From: CALVNN01 sp964393975
Lineage (GTDB): Bacteria > Bacillota > Clostridia > Christensenellales > UBA1242
Assembly: GCA_964393975.1 (NCBI GenBank)
Contig: CAYMVO010000001.1
Coordinates: 62,001 to 126,000, forward strand
Direction: 5' to 3'
DNA: 64,000 nucleotides
How positions within the stretch are numbered: position 1 is the first letter of the stretch; each line of letters starts with the position of its first letter. The position numbers and the translations under genes were made by a program. The notes under the pieces are model-generated. The model was not told where the DNA came from, did no database searches, and saw nothing but the letters and a program-made list of their open reading frames with translations. Shown in pieces: positions 16,174 through 26,223 of the stretch.

Positions 16174-17943
16174 ATGAATAAATTATTCAAAGCAGAATTG
16201 AAAAAAATATTTTTAAGACCTGGAATTTTTGTTATGACAGCTCTCCTTGCGTTGATTTTGGCTTTATCGTATTTTCTATATGCCCCAGTGAATAGGTCAA
16301 CATCTAAAATCAGTATTGACAAACCGACCTTGAGTGAAATCTATAATTACTACGCTACTGGCAGTTTGAATTATTCAAAAACTGATGCTGACACGCAATT
16401 AACTAGTGCTCGTACTATGATTGAAGAATACAAAGCATCACTTAACGACTCAAAAGCACAAAAAATAAAAGAACAAGTAGATTTAGTAAATAAAAATTTG
16501 GCATCTTTTGTGGACTATGCTAATAGAGCAAGGTCAAATTGGGATTATAAAGAAAACGCGGAAAATATAAGGCTCAATCAAGTCTTGCCTTCTTTAAGTA
16601 AACTTGAACAAATGTATACAAATTATTCCAACACTAGTAAACCAAGTATTTTGGTGACCACCGCATCAGATAATAGAATAACATCTATGTTGACATCAAT
16701 ACAAAAAATTTTGACATCTCAAGTAGATCCAACTATTGAAACTTACAACAACTTTGTATCCAATCTAGAAAAGTATAATCTAGAAACTAATAAAAATAAA
16801 TTTAAAATAAATACAACTGATGATTTTTATAGTATTGTGGATGTGCAATTTGATGAAGAGTTTTTGAACGATTTAAATGATAATTATGTAAATGTGTGTT
16901 CTGGTAGACTAATAGAAGTTGATAAACAAATCACTCAATTTTATGCAGATTTTGGCGGTCAATTAGAATACGAAAAAAGTTACGACAAAATTGACGAACT
17001 TAATGCTTTAATCAGTAAATATTATAATAATAATAAACAATTATACGAGATAATTAAAAGTAAAATTTATTTAAGCATTGCTGATGACTATACTGATTTT
17101 GAAATAAAACAATATAAAGGGCTGGAAGATTTTAATAGATATGAGAGCGAACAATCTTTAACTAAACAAGAATACCTATTTAAAAACGACAAAATGGACT
17201 ATGATTACGCTAAACCATTTAGCGTATTGTCCACTAGTAATTTTGAGTCTAACGCATTTGACTTTATGTATTTTGTATTAGAATTGTTTAGTTTTGTAAT
17301 AATAATTTATTGCGTTGTAATAGGTTCTAGTATGATTGCAGGTGAGCAAAATAACGGTACTCTAAAACTTTTAGCAATTCGACCATATAATAGGTCAAAA
17401 ATAATGACAAGCAAGATACTTGCGACCGCATTTTTTGCATTTGTGTTTACATTATTATCCACTATAATCACTTTTGTAGCAGGGGGTATAATGTTCGGTT
17501 TTGGTTCTGCCCCTATCCTATGTATTTTTAACGCAAGTATAGCTTTTGAAATGAGTCCTATACTACTCAGTATTATTTATCTTTGTGCACTAATGCTAAA
17601 GATTACGACTTATATTATTTTAGCCTTTACGATATCAACACTCTTTAAGAGTTATGTCGGAGCTGTTACAGTTTCAATCTTCTGTTTCTTTGGTGCGGGT
17701 ATTTTAAATTTATATGTATCTTCAAATAATATCATAAAATACTTACCTTTAAACAATTTGGATTTATTTAAATACTTTGGTGGTGGTATGTTTGGCACAT
17801 CCAACTCTTCACTATTCAATATTTTTAGTACTCCAATACTGCCAGATATGAGCTTTATGTTTAGTTTGATTAATATTATAATCACGATATCAGTACTTTT
17901 AATTGTTACTTATACAGTGTTTAAGAGAAGAGATATTGCATAA
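16174..17943 (+). CDS. ABC-2 type transporter permease with a large extracytoplasmic domain
   Basis: 589 residues. One membrane helix at about 17-36, then some 310 polar, coiled-coil-prone residues (about 40-350) outside the membrane, then five or six helices (about 365-585) with the ABC-2 signature GSSMIAGEQNNGTLKLLAIRPYNRSKIMTSK near 390-420. The two-part layout matches permeases of peptide-antibiotic resistance systems. Partner of the preceding ATPase. Overlapping reverse frames are shadows. Confidence 0.9.
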   Translation: MNKLFKAELKKIFLRPGIFVMTALLALILALSYFLYAPVNRSTSKISIDKPTLSEIYNYYATGSLNYSKTDADTQLTSARTMIEEYKASLNDSKAQKIKEQVDLVNKNLASFVDYANRARSNWDYKENAENIRLNQVLPSLSKLEQMYTNYSNTSKPSILVTTASDNRITSMLTSIQKILTSQVDPTIETYNNFVSNLEKYNLETNKNKFKINTTDDFYSIVDVQFDEEFLNDLNDNYVNVCSGRLIEVDKQITQFYADFGGQLEYEKSYDKIDELNALISKYYNNNKQLYEIIKSKIYLSIADDYTDFEIKQYKGLEDFNRYESEQSLTKQEYLFKNDKMDYDYAKPFSVLSTSNFESNAFDFMYFVLELFSFVIIIYCVVIGSSMIAGEQNNGTLKLLAIRPYNRSKIMTSKILATAFFAFVFTLLSTIITFVAGGIMFGFGSAPILCIFNASIAFEMSPILLSIIYLCALMLKITTYIILAFTISTLFKSYVGAVTVSIFCFFGAGILNLYVSSNNIIKYLPLNNLDLFKYFGGGMFGTSNSSLFNIFSTPILPDMSFMFSLINIIITISVLLIVTYTVFKRRDIA

Positions 17944-17948
17944 AGGAA

Positions 17949-18006
17949 AAAACACCTTTTTGAAGTGAGCCCTGCGGGGTTCACTTCATTTTGTGGGTGT
18001 TTTTTA
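17949..18006. terminator. Bidirectional terminator between the ABC operon and rnhA
   Basis: Outer stem AACACC/GGGTGTT around an inner stem GAAGTGA/TCACTTC. T runs flank it on both strands, so it can stop the convergent transcripts. Confidence 0.85.
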
Positions 18007-18054
18007 TATAAATATTTCATATTGATAATTAATATAAATGATAAATGCGACAAT

Positions 18055-18489
18055 CTAAAGTTTGCTAGCCTCTCCCCTCGCCAATTTATCACATCTATTA
18101 TTGTAAATATCATCACTATGCCCTTTGACTTTTAAAAAATTTATAGTATGTGGTTCAATCACCTCTATCAACTTTTGCCACAAATCAGCATTAAGGACAG
18201 GTCTATCTTTACCATGTTGCCAATCTTTTTTTATCCACCTCGTTATCCAATCATTATTAAACGCATTTATCACATAAGCACTATCCGAATATAAATCAAC
18301 TTCACAAGGCTTTTTTAACGATTCAATTGCTTTTATAATAGCAGTCATCTCCATTCTATTATTTGTTGTATTGTCCTCAGCTCCCGATAATTCTTTGTAC
18401 TTATTTTTATATATAAAAATACACGCCCATCCGCCTCGACCGGGGTTATTCAAGCAAGAGCCATCGGTGTAAATAATTACTTTTTCCAT
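18055..18489 (-). CDS. rnhA: Ribonuclease HI
   Basis: 144 residues, E. coli-type RNase HI, degrading the RNA strand of RNA-DNA hybrids. Catalytic set: Asp9 (YTDGSC), Glu47 (NRMEMTA), Asp69 (LYSDSAY), His124 (KGHSDD) and Asp134 (RCDKLA). No SD precedes the ATG, and TATAAT ends 6 nt upstream, so the mRNA is probably leaderless, like that of the recombinase gene. Confidence 0.96.
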   Translation of the reverse strand: MEKVIIYTDGSCLNNPGRGGWACIFIYKNKYKELSGAEDNTTNNRMEMTAIIKAIESLKKPCEVDLYSDSAYVINAFNNDWITRWIKKDWQHGKDRPVLNADLWQKLIEVIEPHTINFLKVKGHSDDIYNNRCDKLARGEASKL

Positions 18490-18495
18490 AAGCGT

Positions 18496-18524
18496 ATTAT
18501 AGCAAAAATTTTAAAAATAATCAA
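18496..18524 (-). promoter_or_regulatory. Promoter of rnhA, leaderless arrangement
   Basis: Minus strand TTGATT (18519-18524), spacer 17, TATAAT (18496-18501), six bases, then ATG. Divergent from the tRNA-Trp promoter 8 bp away. Confidence 0.75.
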
Positions 18525-18531
18525 TTTATTA

Positions 18532-18560
18532 TTGACAAAAATAATGTATTATTGTATAAT
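18532..18560 (+). promoter_or_regulatory. Promoter of tRNA-Trp
   Basis: Consensus TTGACA (18532-18537) and TATAAT (18555-18560), spacer 17, ending 11 bp before the tRNA. Confidence 0.9.
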
Positions 18561-18571
18561 ATTTTTGTTAT

Positions 18572-18645
18572 AGGGGTGTAGTTTAGTGGCAAAATGAGAG
18601 TCTCCAAAACTCCAGTTGAGGGTTCGATTCCTTCCACCCCTGCCA
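18572..18645 (+). tRNA. tRNA-Trp (anticodon CCA)
   Basis: Acceptor AGGGGTG pairs with CACCCCT, discriminator G, encoded CCA. The anticodon loop CTCCAAA carries CCA. D-loop TTTAGTGGCAAA and T-arm GAGGGTTCGATTCCTTC are normal. The 3' end is followed by a weak terminator. Confidence 0.95.
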
Positions 18646-18652
18646 ATAGTTA

Positions 18653-18686
18653 GTGGGCATTATAGTTTGTAGTGTCCGCTTTTTTA
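18653..18686 (+). terminator. Terminator after tRNA-Trp
   Basis: A 7-bp stem with two G-U pairs (18653-18659 with 18673-18679) and seven T. Confidence 0.6.
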
Positions 18687-18706
18687 TTTGAAATACATAT
18701 AGTACG

Positions 18707-18782
18707 GAATCGAACCCTTGGTTCGAGGCTGTCGCCCTGACCGCAAGTGACTTGCTCCCGGCTTTGGCTAAAAACTTGCCAT
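18707..18782. other. GC-rich block of short hairpins, no gene
   Basis: 37 of 60 bases at 18711-18770 are G or C, far above the surroundings. It holds hairpins CGAACC/GGTTCG (18711-18725) and GCAAG/CTTGC (18743-18755) and a GGC/GCC pair between them. It lies between the tRNA-Trp and rny terminators. A leftward frame across it and the tRNA is not a credible gene. Confidence 0.5.
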
Positions 18783-18835
18783 TACTCACCTATAGACACT
18801 CACATTACCAACACATAAAAACTATTAACTTACTA

Positions 18836-18869
18836 TAAAAAAATTGTAGCACAATAGACTACAATTTTT
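18836..18869 (-). terminator. Terminator of rny
   Basis: Stem 18841-18849 with 18859-18867; on the minus strand a T run of seven follows the stem. It lies directly after the rny stop codon. Confidence 0.85.
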
Positions 18870-18874
18870 TAAAA

Positions 18875-20467
18875 TTATTTAGCGGTCTCAACCTTGCGTA
18901 CTTCTCGTATCACGTTCACCTTGATTTGACCTGGATAATCCAACTGTTCCTCAATCTTTTTAGCGACCTCACGAGCTAAATAACTCGCCTCGTCATCACT
19001 AATTTTTTCAGGTTTTACAATAATACGAATTTCACGCCCCGCTTGAATAGCGAAAGATTTATCTACGCCATCAAAACTATTAGCTATACTCTCTAATGCA
19101 GTGAGACGTTTGATATAATTTTCTAATGATTCTCTCCTCGCACCTGGTCTAGCACTTGAAATAGCGTCCGCCGCCTGTACAAGTATCGCCTCAATAGAAT
19201 TGAACGGAACATCGCCATGATGAGCCTCGATACAATGAATAACGGCATTAGATTCTTTGTACTTTCTTGCCAAATCTACACCAATACTTACATGCGTCCC
19301 CTCAAGTTCGTGATCAACTGCTTTGCCTATATCGTGCAGTAAACCACCTCGTTTTGCCACCTTAACATCGGCACCAAGCTCGCTAGCCATTAACCCTGCC
19401 AAATTCGCGACTTCAATACTGTGAAGCAAACAATTTTGACCATAGCTCGTTCTATATTTTAGTCGTCCTAAAATCTTAACTAATTCAGGATGCATATTGT
19501 GAATGCCAACACTTAGTTCCGCATTTTCGCCCGCTTCTTTGATAGTATTTTCCATATCTTTACGAACTTTTTCTACCAATTCCTCAATTTTTGCTGGATG
19601 GATTCTTCCATCCATAATCAATTTTTCTAGTGCAATCCTAGCAATTTCTCTCCTAACTGGATCAAACCCTGATAAAGTAATTGCATCAGGTGTATCATCA
19701 ATAATCAATTCAACACCGGTCATTTGCTCAAGTGTTCTAATATTTCTCCCTTCACGACCAATAATGCGCCCTTTAATATCTTCGTTTGGAATAGGCACAA
19801 CGGACACAGTAACATCTTGAGCGTGATCAGCAGAGCATTTTTGAATAGCAAGCGTAATAATTTCTTTTGCTTTTCTCTCAGCGTTATCTCGTGCTTCTTG
19901 TTCTATTTCTTTAGCGATTTTTACACCATCAATTTTCGCCTCATCAGCATAAACTTTAATGATTTCATTTTTAGCCTGTTCGGGTGTGTACCCACTCACT
20001 TTAGACAATTCTTCCAAAATATTAGCTTTGATTTTATCAATCTCAATCTTGATTTCATCGACTTCTTTTTGCCTCTTTTCAGCCTCAGCCTTGAGTGAAT
20101 CTACTTGACTTTGCTTTTTATCAATAGACAACTCTTTTTTTGACAAAATTTCTTCTTTCGCAAAAACACGCTCTTCCAATTTTAAAACTTCTGCTCTTCT
20201 TGACTTGAGTTCGTTTTCCATCTCGCTACGGGACTTATAAGCCTCATCTTTTGCTTCTTGTAAAGCCTCTCTCTTGACAATATTCGCCTCTGCATACGCA
20301 TCTTCAATTATTTGATTTGCTCTAATATTACTATTTTGCAATTTCTTATTATTATAGAGGTAATTAATCACTAAACCGGTACCCAAACCGATAAGCAACG
20401 CAATCACACCAATCACAACTGCAATACCTACAGAGACATTAGCCAACATAATTATATTGTTGTACAT
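18875..20467 (-). CDS. rny: Ribonuclease Y
   Basis: 530 residues from the ATG at 20467, chosen for AAGGAG just upstream; an earlier in-frame start would precede the RBS. An N-terminal membrane anchor (about 10-35), a long coiled coil (40-200), a KH domain with [16 protein letters not shown], and an HD domain ([12 protein letters not shown]). This is the membrane-bound endoribonuclease that starts mRNA decay in Bacillota lacking RNase E. Own promoter; strong terminator after it. Confidence 0.97.
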   Translation of the reverse strand: MYNNIIMLANVSVGIAVVIGVIALLIGLGTGLVINYLYNNKKLQNSNIRANQIIEDAYAEANIVKREALQEAKDEAYKSRSEMENELKSRRAEVLKLEERVFAKEEILSKKELSIDKKQSQVDSLKAEAEKRQKEVDEIKIEIDKIKANILEELSKVSGYTPEQAKNEIIKVYADEAKIDGVKIAKEIEQEARDNAERKAKEIITLAIQKCSADHAQDVTVSVVPIPNEDIKGRIIGREGRNIRTLEQMTGVELIIDDTPDAITLSGFDPVRREIARIALEKLIMDGRIHPAKIEELVEKVRKDMENTIKEAGENAELSVGIHNMHPELVKILGRLKYRTSYGQNCLLHSIEVANLAGLMASELGADVKVAKRGGLLHDIGKAVDHELEGTHVSIGVDLARKYKESNAVIHCIEAHHGDVPFNSIEAILVQAADAISSARPGARRESLENYIKRLTALESIANSFDGVDKSFAIQAGREIRIIVKPEKISDDEASYLAREVAKKIEEQLDYPGQIKVNVIREVRKVETAK

Positions 20468-20527
20468 AAATCTCCTTAAAATGAAAATAATAGATGATAC
20501 CCTTGATGAGTAATTCATCTATTATCC

Positions 20528-20556
20528 ATTATACTTCATTTTCCAGTTTATGTCAA
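20528..20556 (-). promoter_or_regulatory. Promoter of rny
   Basis: Minus strand TTGACA (20551-20556), spacer 17, TATAAT (20528-20533). It lies just beyond the thiI stop, so rny can be transcribed independently of the pheST-thiI transcript. Confidence 0.9.
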
Positions 20557-20577
20557 TGATATTTAACCTCTATTTTA

Positions 20578-21735
20578 CTACTCACCCAATTCTTTCACTT
20601 CGGTATTTGCGACCGCCCAATCAATCAGCTCATCCATATTAACAAGTCTATTTTCTTGTTTAATTGCTTCACTAACTTTTGGTTTTATGACCGGTTTTGG
20701 TGGGACAAAGACCGTGCAACAATCTTCGTATGGCAGACTGGAAGTCTCAAATGTACCAATTCTCTCTGCAATTCGGGTGATTTCTATTTTATCGTATGCA
20801 ATAAGCGGTCTCAAAATAGGCAATTTCTCTGCAACGCTATTGCTACAAGTAATGCCTTGTACCGTTTGACTAGCGACTTGTGCTAAATTCTCACCCGTAA
20901 CAATGCATTCAGCACCGCAAGATTTAGCAAGTCTTTCTGTTATTCTAACCATAATTCTACGCATTATAGTTATCATAAATGACCTATCACAATTTGCATT
21001 TATTTCCTCTTGTATTTTTGTAAAGGGCACAATGTATAAATTGATTTTACCTGTATATTCAGTTAAAATTTTTGCCAAATCAACTACTTTTTGCTTTGCT
21101 TGTTCACTAGTGTACGGAAAACTATGAAAATAAACAGCATTTATATTTAAACCTCTTTTTGCCATTAAATACCCCGCAACCGGACTATCTATACCACCCG
21201 AAAGCATTAGCATTCCTAAGCCCGATGTACCAACAGGCAACCCACCAATCCCATCGTAGCGTTTACTCAAAATATATGTCCTACCATTTTCACGAATATC
21301 TATCTCAACCAAATGCTTAGGATTGTGTAAATCTACACGCAAGTCAGTATTGTTATCCAAAATCACATCTCCCATCTGCATACTCAAATCATTAGAATGA
21401 ATAGGAAAATGTTTATCCGCTCTAGTAGTTTTTACTTTAAAAGTATCTTTAAGTTGTATGTTTTTACAAAAATTAGTAATGTTTTCTTCGCTAGTCTCTA
21501 TTTCAACCGCAGGACTAACCGATATCAAACCAAACACTTTTTGTAGTTTACTAATGGCCGTACTTTCTAGCTCTATATCATAATCACTTATTAGGTACCT
21601 ACCACCTATTTTCTTTACTTTCGCTAATCCCTTTACAGCTTTAGCGATATTATGTTCTAAAGCATCCTCAAAAATATATCTATTGTTGCCTTTTAAATGG
21701 ATTTCGCCATATCTTGCTAAAATAACATTTTTCAT
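20578..21735 (-). CDS. thiI: tRNA 4-thiouridine synthase ThiI
   Basis: 385 residues from the ATG at 21735 (AAAGGAG upstream). N-terminal ferredoxin-like/THUMP region (about 1-165) and a PP-loop domain with SGGIDSPVAGYLMAKRG near 180. The protein ends after YEDCC...PKPVIKP and has no C-terminal rhodanese domain, as in B. subtilis, where sulfur comes straight from a dedicated cysteine desulfurase. That enzyme is encoded 10 bp upstream here. It thiolates U8 of tRNA and may also serve thiazole synthesis. Confidence 0.95.
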   Translation of the reverse strand: MKNVILARYGEIHLKGNNRYIFEDALEHNIAKAVKGLAKVKKIGGRYLISDYDIELESTAISKLQKVFGLISVSPAVEIETSEENITNFCKNIQLKDTFKVKTTRADKHFPIHSNDLSMQMGDVILDNNTDLRVDLHNPKHLVEIDIRENGRTYILSKRYDGIGGLPVGTSGLGMLMLSGGIDSPVAGYLMAKRGLNINAVYFHSFPYTSEQAKQKVVDLAKILTEYTGKINLYIVPFTKIQEEINANCDRSFMITIMRRIMVRITERLAKSCGAECIVTGENLAQVASQTVQGITCSNSVAEKLPILRPLIAYDKIEITRIAERIGTFETSSLPYEDCCTVFVPPKPVIKPKVSEAIKQENRLVNMDELIDWAVANTEVKELGE

Positions 21736-21745
21736 TTTACTCCTT

Positions 21746-22867
21746 TTAGAATGTTGATTTTCTTGCTTGCAATTTTGTAAGTAATTCTTGCAATTTGCTC
21801 GCAAAAATACGCACATCCTCTTCTGTGTTTTCTATATCAAAGCTCACTCTCAAGTTGCCCTTTATACTTTTAGCATCTAGTCCCATTGCTGACAAAGTGC
21901 TATTCCCCACTGACTTAGAAGAACAAGCCGAACCAGTGCTAACCAAAATATCACACTCCTCCAAAGCGTGTACCATAGTCTCACCATTTACACCGTTCAA
22001 AGTCAAACTGACGACAAAAGGTGAATTTTCTTTTTTACTATTAATTGTAATATCTTTATTATCAGCTAATAAATCAAACAACAAATCTCTAAGTACTGCT
22101 ACTTTTGTTTGTTTTTCTTTTACATTAGTATTTTCTATCACGTACTTTAGTGCCATAATACCTGATACATTTTCAGTACCTCCGCGAAGACCATCTTGTT
22201 GCTCACCACCTAGCAAATATGGTTTTGCATTTTTTCTAACAAAAAGCCCCGCAATACCTTTTGGTGCATGCACTTTATGCCCACTAATAGTATAAAAATC
22301 CACTCCTAAATCTTCCAAATTCACTGGTATTTTCATAAACGCTTGTACACCGTCACTATGAAATAGCACATTAGGATTTATTTCTTTTGCAATTTGCACG
22401 AGTTGCTTTATTGGATTGATTGCGCCTGTCTCATTGGAAATATGAATCACACTAATAAGTCCTACATCTTTAGTCATCATATTCCTAAATGCCTCGATGC
22501 TTACCTTGCCATCACTATCTAACGGTATCTCTTCAATATCATAACCTAAATTTTTGACCGCTTGAATAGTATGACTAATAGAACTATGCTCCGCTTTAGA
22601 AATAAGCACCTTTTTAAATCGTCTATTTAATTGTCCTAATAACACGGTATTATTTGATTCCGTAGCCGAACCAGTAAATAAAAACTTACCTTTTGCACTC
22701 AACGCATCTAAAATCACCTTTTTTGCATCATTAATTTCAGCGTGAATATTAGACGCTTTTGCGTACGGCGCACTTGGGTTGAAAAACTCTATTGAATTAT
22801 ATTTTTGTACTATCTCATTTACACCGTCTAGACATTTGGTCGTGCTTGCATTATCTAAAAAAATCAT
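21746..22867 (-). CDS. Cysteine desulfurase (NifZ/IscS type) partner of ThiI
   Basis: 373 residues, class V aminotransferase fold. PLP lysine in ISGHKVHAPKG (about 203), sulfur-accepting Cys in STGSACSSKS (about 317). It begins MIFLDNASTTK, the usual start. The short loop around the catalytic Cys resembles the NifS/NifZ group. It starts 1 bp after pheT and ends 10 bp before thiI; the pair supplies sulfur for tRNA s4U. Whether it also feeds Fe-S assembly cannot be told here. Confidence 0.94.
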   Translation of the reverse strand: MIFLDNASTTKCLDGVNEIVQKYNSIEFFNPSAPYAKASNIHAEINDAKKVILDALSAKGKFLFTGSATESNNTVLLGQLNRRFKKVLISKAEHSSISHTIQAVKNLGYDIEEIPLDSDGKVSIEAFRNMMTKDVGLISVIHISNETGAINPIKQLVQIAKEINPNVLFHSDGVQAFMKIPVNLEDLGVDFYTISGHKVHAPKGIAGLFVRKNAKPYLLGGEQQDGLRGGTENVSGIMALKYVIENTNVKEKQTKVAVLRDLLFDLLADNKDITINSKKENSPFVVSLTLNGVNGETMVHALEECDILVSTGSACSSKSVGNSTLSAMGLDAKSIKGNLRVSFDIENTEEDVRIFASKLQELLTKLQARKSTF

Positions 22868-22868
22868 A

Positions 22869-25190
22869 TCATCTCCTCAAAAGCACTTTCAATTTGTACT
22901 CTAGTGATCTCAATAATCTCGCCACCGCTTGTTCCACTTCAGTCTCAAGTAATGTCGCATCTTGTTTTTCAAATTTTAGTCTAAAACTCATACTTCTAAA
23001 GCCTTGTTCCACTTGTTCGCCTTCGTAAATATCCACCAAATCGACCTCAGTACAAAATTTACCTGCTGAATGACAAATCTCATCATATAATGTTTTATAA
23101 CTCAATTCATACGGAACAACAAAATTCAAATCTCTTATAATGCTAGGAAATTTACTAATAGGTTTGTAGGTAAATTCATTTTCTTTTAGATTAAAAATCT
23201 TGTTAAGTTCCAACTCCAAAACATACACTTTTTCACTAATGTCGTAATTCCTTAATACAAGTGGATGTATCTCACCTATAAGTCCTAAAGACTCGCCGTT
23301 TATGATTACTTTCCCAGATGCGTATTTATTGTATGGGAATGAAATATCTGTAGATAAATCAAATTCAAAATTTAACAAATTTGACACTCTAATTAAAATC
23401 TTTTTAAGCTCAAAAAAATCAGTTTTACCGCTAAGCGCTACGCACAAAGTAGTGATTTCGTTGTTTCTATTAGAATATTTACGACCGATTTCAAATAGTT
23501 TTAAATCTTTGTTTCCACGATTTAAATTAAAACTAACCACTTCAAGTATGCTATCAATCAAATTTGTTCTTAACGCTTTGATATTATCGTTTAAAGGGTT
23601 ACTGATTTGAATAGGATTTTCACAATCATTCATTAATCTCACATTACTTTTGCCATCATTTAACGAAAAAGTTTTCACTTCATAAAGTCCACTGTTTACA
23701 AGCAAGTGTTTTATATCAACTAATTTATTGTACCCACTATTAATAGTGGAAACCTCGGTCTTATTTTTAACCTTTATCTCATCCAACCCACATATACGGA
23801 TAATCTCCTCCGCTATATCTGCAAGGCAAGTCAAATCTGTACGAAAACTAGGTATTTCACAACTTAACATATCGCCAGTTATAGTCGTTTTTATGTTTAA
23901 ACTATTGAGTATATTTTTCATTTTATCTATTGAGATATTTACTCCTAATAGATTATTGATTTCGTTATAATTTACATCCAAAGTCCTTTCGCTCATATCA
24001 CAATTTTGTTTATCAACTATACACAAGACATCACCACAAGCAAGTATCTTAACCAAACTCAAAGCTCGGTTTAGTCCCATTTCATTAAGGGTAGGCTCTA
24101 CACCTCTTTCATACCTAGATGAACTATCCGACCTAAGACCTAGCCCTTTAGATGTATATCTAATACTTGCCCTAGCAAAGCTAGCACTTTCAAACAAGAC
24201 ATTTTGCGTGTCATCATTTACAGAAGCGTCCTCACCACCCATCACGCCTGCGATGGCAATAGGTTTTTTACTATCACAAATGACCATATCTGACTCATTT
24301 AAATCATAAGTAACGCTATTTAAAGCCTTAATACTTTCTTTGCTTGCTTGTCTTACAACTATCCTATCCACTTTATCCAAATCAAAAGCGTGCATAGGTT
24401 GACCAATTTCCATTAAAACATAATTTGTTATGTCTACTATATTATTTTTTGGATTGATACCGACTGCTCTCAACCTATCTTGCATCCATTTTGGCGAAGG
24501 TGCTAGTCTTACATTTTTAATCACAGCGCCCATATACCTTAGACAGTCTTTCGTATTAATTTCCACATCAAAGCTAGCATTATTTTTATTATCAAAATCA
24601 AATGCAGGTTGTTTTAAAGGAAGATTTAACATTGTTGATATCTCACGAGCGAGACCAAGCACGCTATTACAATCAGGTCTATTGCCAAGGACTGTTACAT
24701 CTAAAACAACATCATCAAGTCCTAAAACTTTTGCAATATGCTCACCTGCTTTTACATCGTCTTTTAGTATCATAATACCATCAACTTCAGCGCCCTCATA
24801 AACCGAATCATCAATGCTAAGTTCGTGACCAGAACAAAGCATACCTTGTGACTCTAGTCCACGCATATTAGTAGTTTTGATTAAAACACCACAAGGCAAA
24901 TCTGCGCCATCTGTAGCAACAGGCACATACGCCCCTTCAAAAACATTAGTCGCAGCGGTCAATATTTGCAAGTGTTTATCACCCATATTCAATTCACACA
25001 CCGACAATTTTTCCGCATTAGGATGTTTTGTTATTTTTTCAATTTTTCCGACAAAAACTTTTTCCATTCCTTTATCGTTTCTTATAACTTCTTCCACCTC
25101 AAATCCACTATTAGTTAGTTTATTTGCTAGTTCTTCAGCCGAAATATTGATGTCTACAAAATCTTTCAACCAGTTAATAGATAATTTCAT
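22869..25190 (-). CDS. pheT: Phenylalanine-tRNA ligase beta subunit
   Basis: 773 residues: N-terminal EMAP/tRNA-binding domain (VGKIEKITKHPNAEKLSVC, about 46-66), B3/B4 editing region, B5 domain, a catalytic-like core and a C-terminal FDX-ACB domain (about 680-770). It forms the alpha2-beta2 enzyme with PheS and edits Tyr-tRNA-Phe. Placed 13 bp after pheS under a T-box. Length is in the normal range. Confidence 0.97.
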   Translation of the reverse strand: MKLSINWLKDFVDINISAEELANKLTNSGFEVEEVIRNDKGMEKVFVGKIEKITKHPNAEKLSVCELNMGDKHLQILTAATNVFEGAYVPVATDGADLPCGVLIKTTNMRGLESQGMLCSGHELSIDDSVYEGAEVDGIMILKDDVKAGEHIAKVLGLDDVVLDVTVLGNRPDCNSVLGLAREISTMLNLPLKQPAFDFDNKNNASFDVEINTKDCLRYMGAVIKNVRLAPSPKWMQDRLRAVGINPKNNIVDITNYVLMEIGQPMHAFDLDKVDRIVVRQASKESIKALNSVTYDLNESDMVICDSKKPIAIAGVMGGEDASVNDDTQNVLFESASFARASIRYTSKGLGLRSDSSSRYERGVEPTLNEMGLNRALSLVKILACGDVLCIVDKQNCDMSERTLDVNYNEINNLLGVNISIDKMKNILNSLNIKTTITGDMLSCEIPSFRTDLTCLADIAEEIIRICGLDEIKVKNKTEVSTINSGYNKLVDIKHLLVNSGLYEVKTFSLNDGKSNVRLMNDCENPIQISNPLNDNIKALRTNLIDSILEVVSFNLNRGNKDLKLFEIGRKYSNRNNEITTLCVALSGKTDFFELKKILIRVSNLLNFEFDLSTDISFPYNKYASGKVIINGESLGLIGEIHPLVLRNYDISEKVYVLELELNKIFNLKENEFTYKPISKFPSIIRDLNFVVPYELSYKTLYDEICHSAGKFCTEVDLVDIYEGEQVEQGFRSMSFRLKFEKQDATLLETEVEQAVARLLRSLEYKLKVLLRR

Positions 25191-25203
25191 TACGTCTTTC
25201 TCC

Positions 25204-26223
25204 TTACTTAAATTGTTTTAAAAATCTTATATCATTTTCATACAAAGCACGCATATCGCTTATGCCAAATTCACACATCGTCAGCCTTTCTACACCAGCT
25301 CCAAGCGCAAAACCGCTATACTCGGTGCTATCAACGCCACCCGCTTCAAGAACATTAGGATTTATCATACCACAACCAAAAATTTCCATCCAACCAGTGT
25401 TCTTACATACTGAACACCCCTTGCCTTTACACTTCACGCAAGTCACATCTGCCTCCACACTTGGCTCAGTAAATGGAAAGAATGACGGCCTCAAGCGCAC
25501 GTCCGTATGTTCACCAAACAAAAACTTTGCGAGTTCGCTAATAGTAGTCTTTAAATCAGCCATTGACACATTTTTATCCACGACCATTACTTCCATTTGT
25601 TCAAAGACCGGAGAATGTGTTGCATCCACTTCATCACCTCTATACGCTCTTCCTATACCGACCATTTTAAAAGGTGGTTTATACTGCTGAAGCATACGCA
25701 CCTGTAGATTAGATGTATGCGACCTAAGTAAATACTCGTCATCTATATAAAATGTATCTTGCACATCTCTAGCTGGATGGTCCTTAGGTATATTCAATTT
25801 ATCAAAATTATTCTCATAAACATCTATTTCAGGACCATCAAACACGATATATCCACGACTAGAAAAGAATTGTATCAATTTTTCACTCATAATACTGAGT
25901 GGGTGCAATGCCCCCATTTTCCCGCTAACAGGTAAAGTAATATCTACTTTATTTTGAGCAAGCTTTTTCTCAAGTTCCTCATTATAAAGTCTCTCACCTT
26001 TTACTTTTATAGCATCATCTAACGAGTTTCTTGCGATATTTAAGACTTGTCCAATTTTTGGTTTATCATCTTGTGATAACGTTTTCATCATTTTATTAAA
26101 TTCGGTAATTGCGCCCGACTTCCCCAAATATTTTACCTTGATTTCTTCAACTTCCTTTAGTGTAGTAGCGGTCTCAATCTCATTTAAAGCCACTTCTACA
26201 ATAGATTTGATTTTTGCTTCCAT
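25204..26223 (-). CDS. pheS: Phenylalanine-tRNA ligase alpha subunit
   Basis: 339 residues from the ATG at 26223, chosen because GGAGG lies 5 nt before it; an upstream in-frame start would begin before the SD. N-terminal coiled coil (1-85), class II catalytic core with motif 2 GRAYRGDEVDATHSPVFEQ near 205 and motif 3 GFALGAGVERLTM near 310. A CxxC-rich insert (CVKCKGKGCSVC) near 275 is usual in this family. Regulated by the T-box leader. Confidence 0.97.
   Translation of the reverse strand: MEAKIKSIVEVALNEIETATTLKEVEEIKVKYLGKSGAITEFNKMMKTLSQDDKPKIGQVLNIARNSLDDAIKVKGERLYNEELEKKLAQNKVDITLPVSGKMGALHPLSIMSEKLIQFFSSRGYIVFDGPEIDVYENNFDKLNIPKDHPARDVQDTFYIDDEYLLRSHTSNLQVRMLQQYKPPFKMVGIGRAYRGDEVDATHSPVFEQMEVMVVDKNVSMADLKTTISELAKFLFGEHTDVRLRPSFFPFTEPSVEADVTCVKCKGKGCSVCKNTGWMEIFGCGMINPNVLEAGGVDSTEYSGFALGAGVERLTMCEFGISDMRALYENDIRFLKQFK

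Noticed and set aside
18583..18789. Leftward 68-codon frame over tRNA-Trp
   Set aside because: Its second half is the complement of the tRNA and its first half is the GC-rich hairpin block; no RBS.
19503..20098. Rightward frames within rny
   Set aside because: Antisense shadows of the RNase Y coding sequence.
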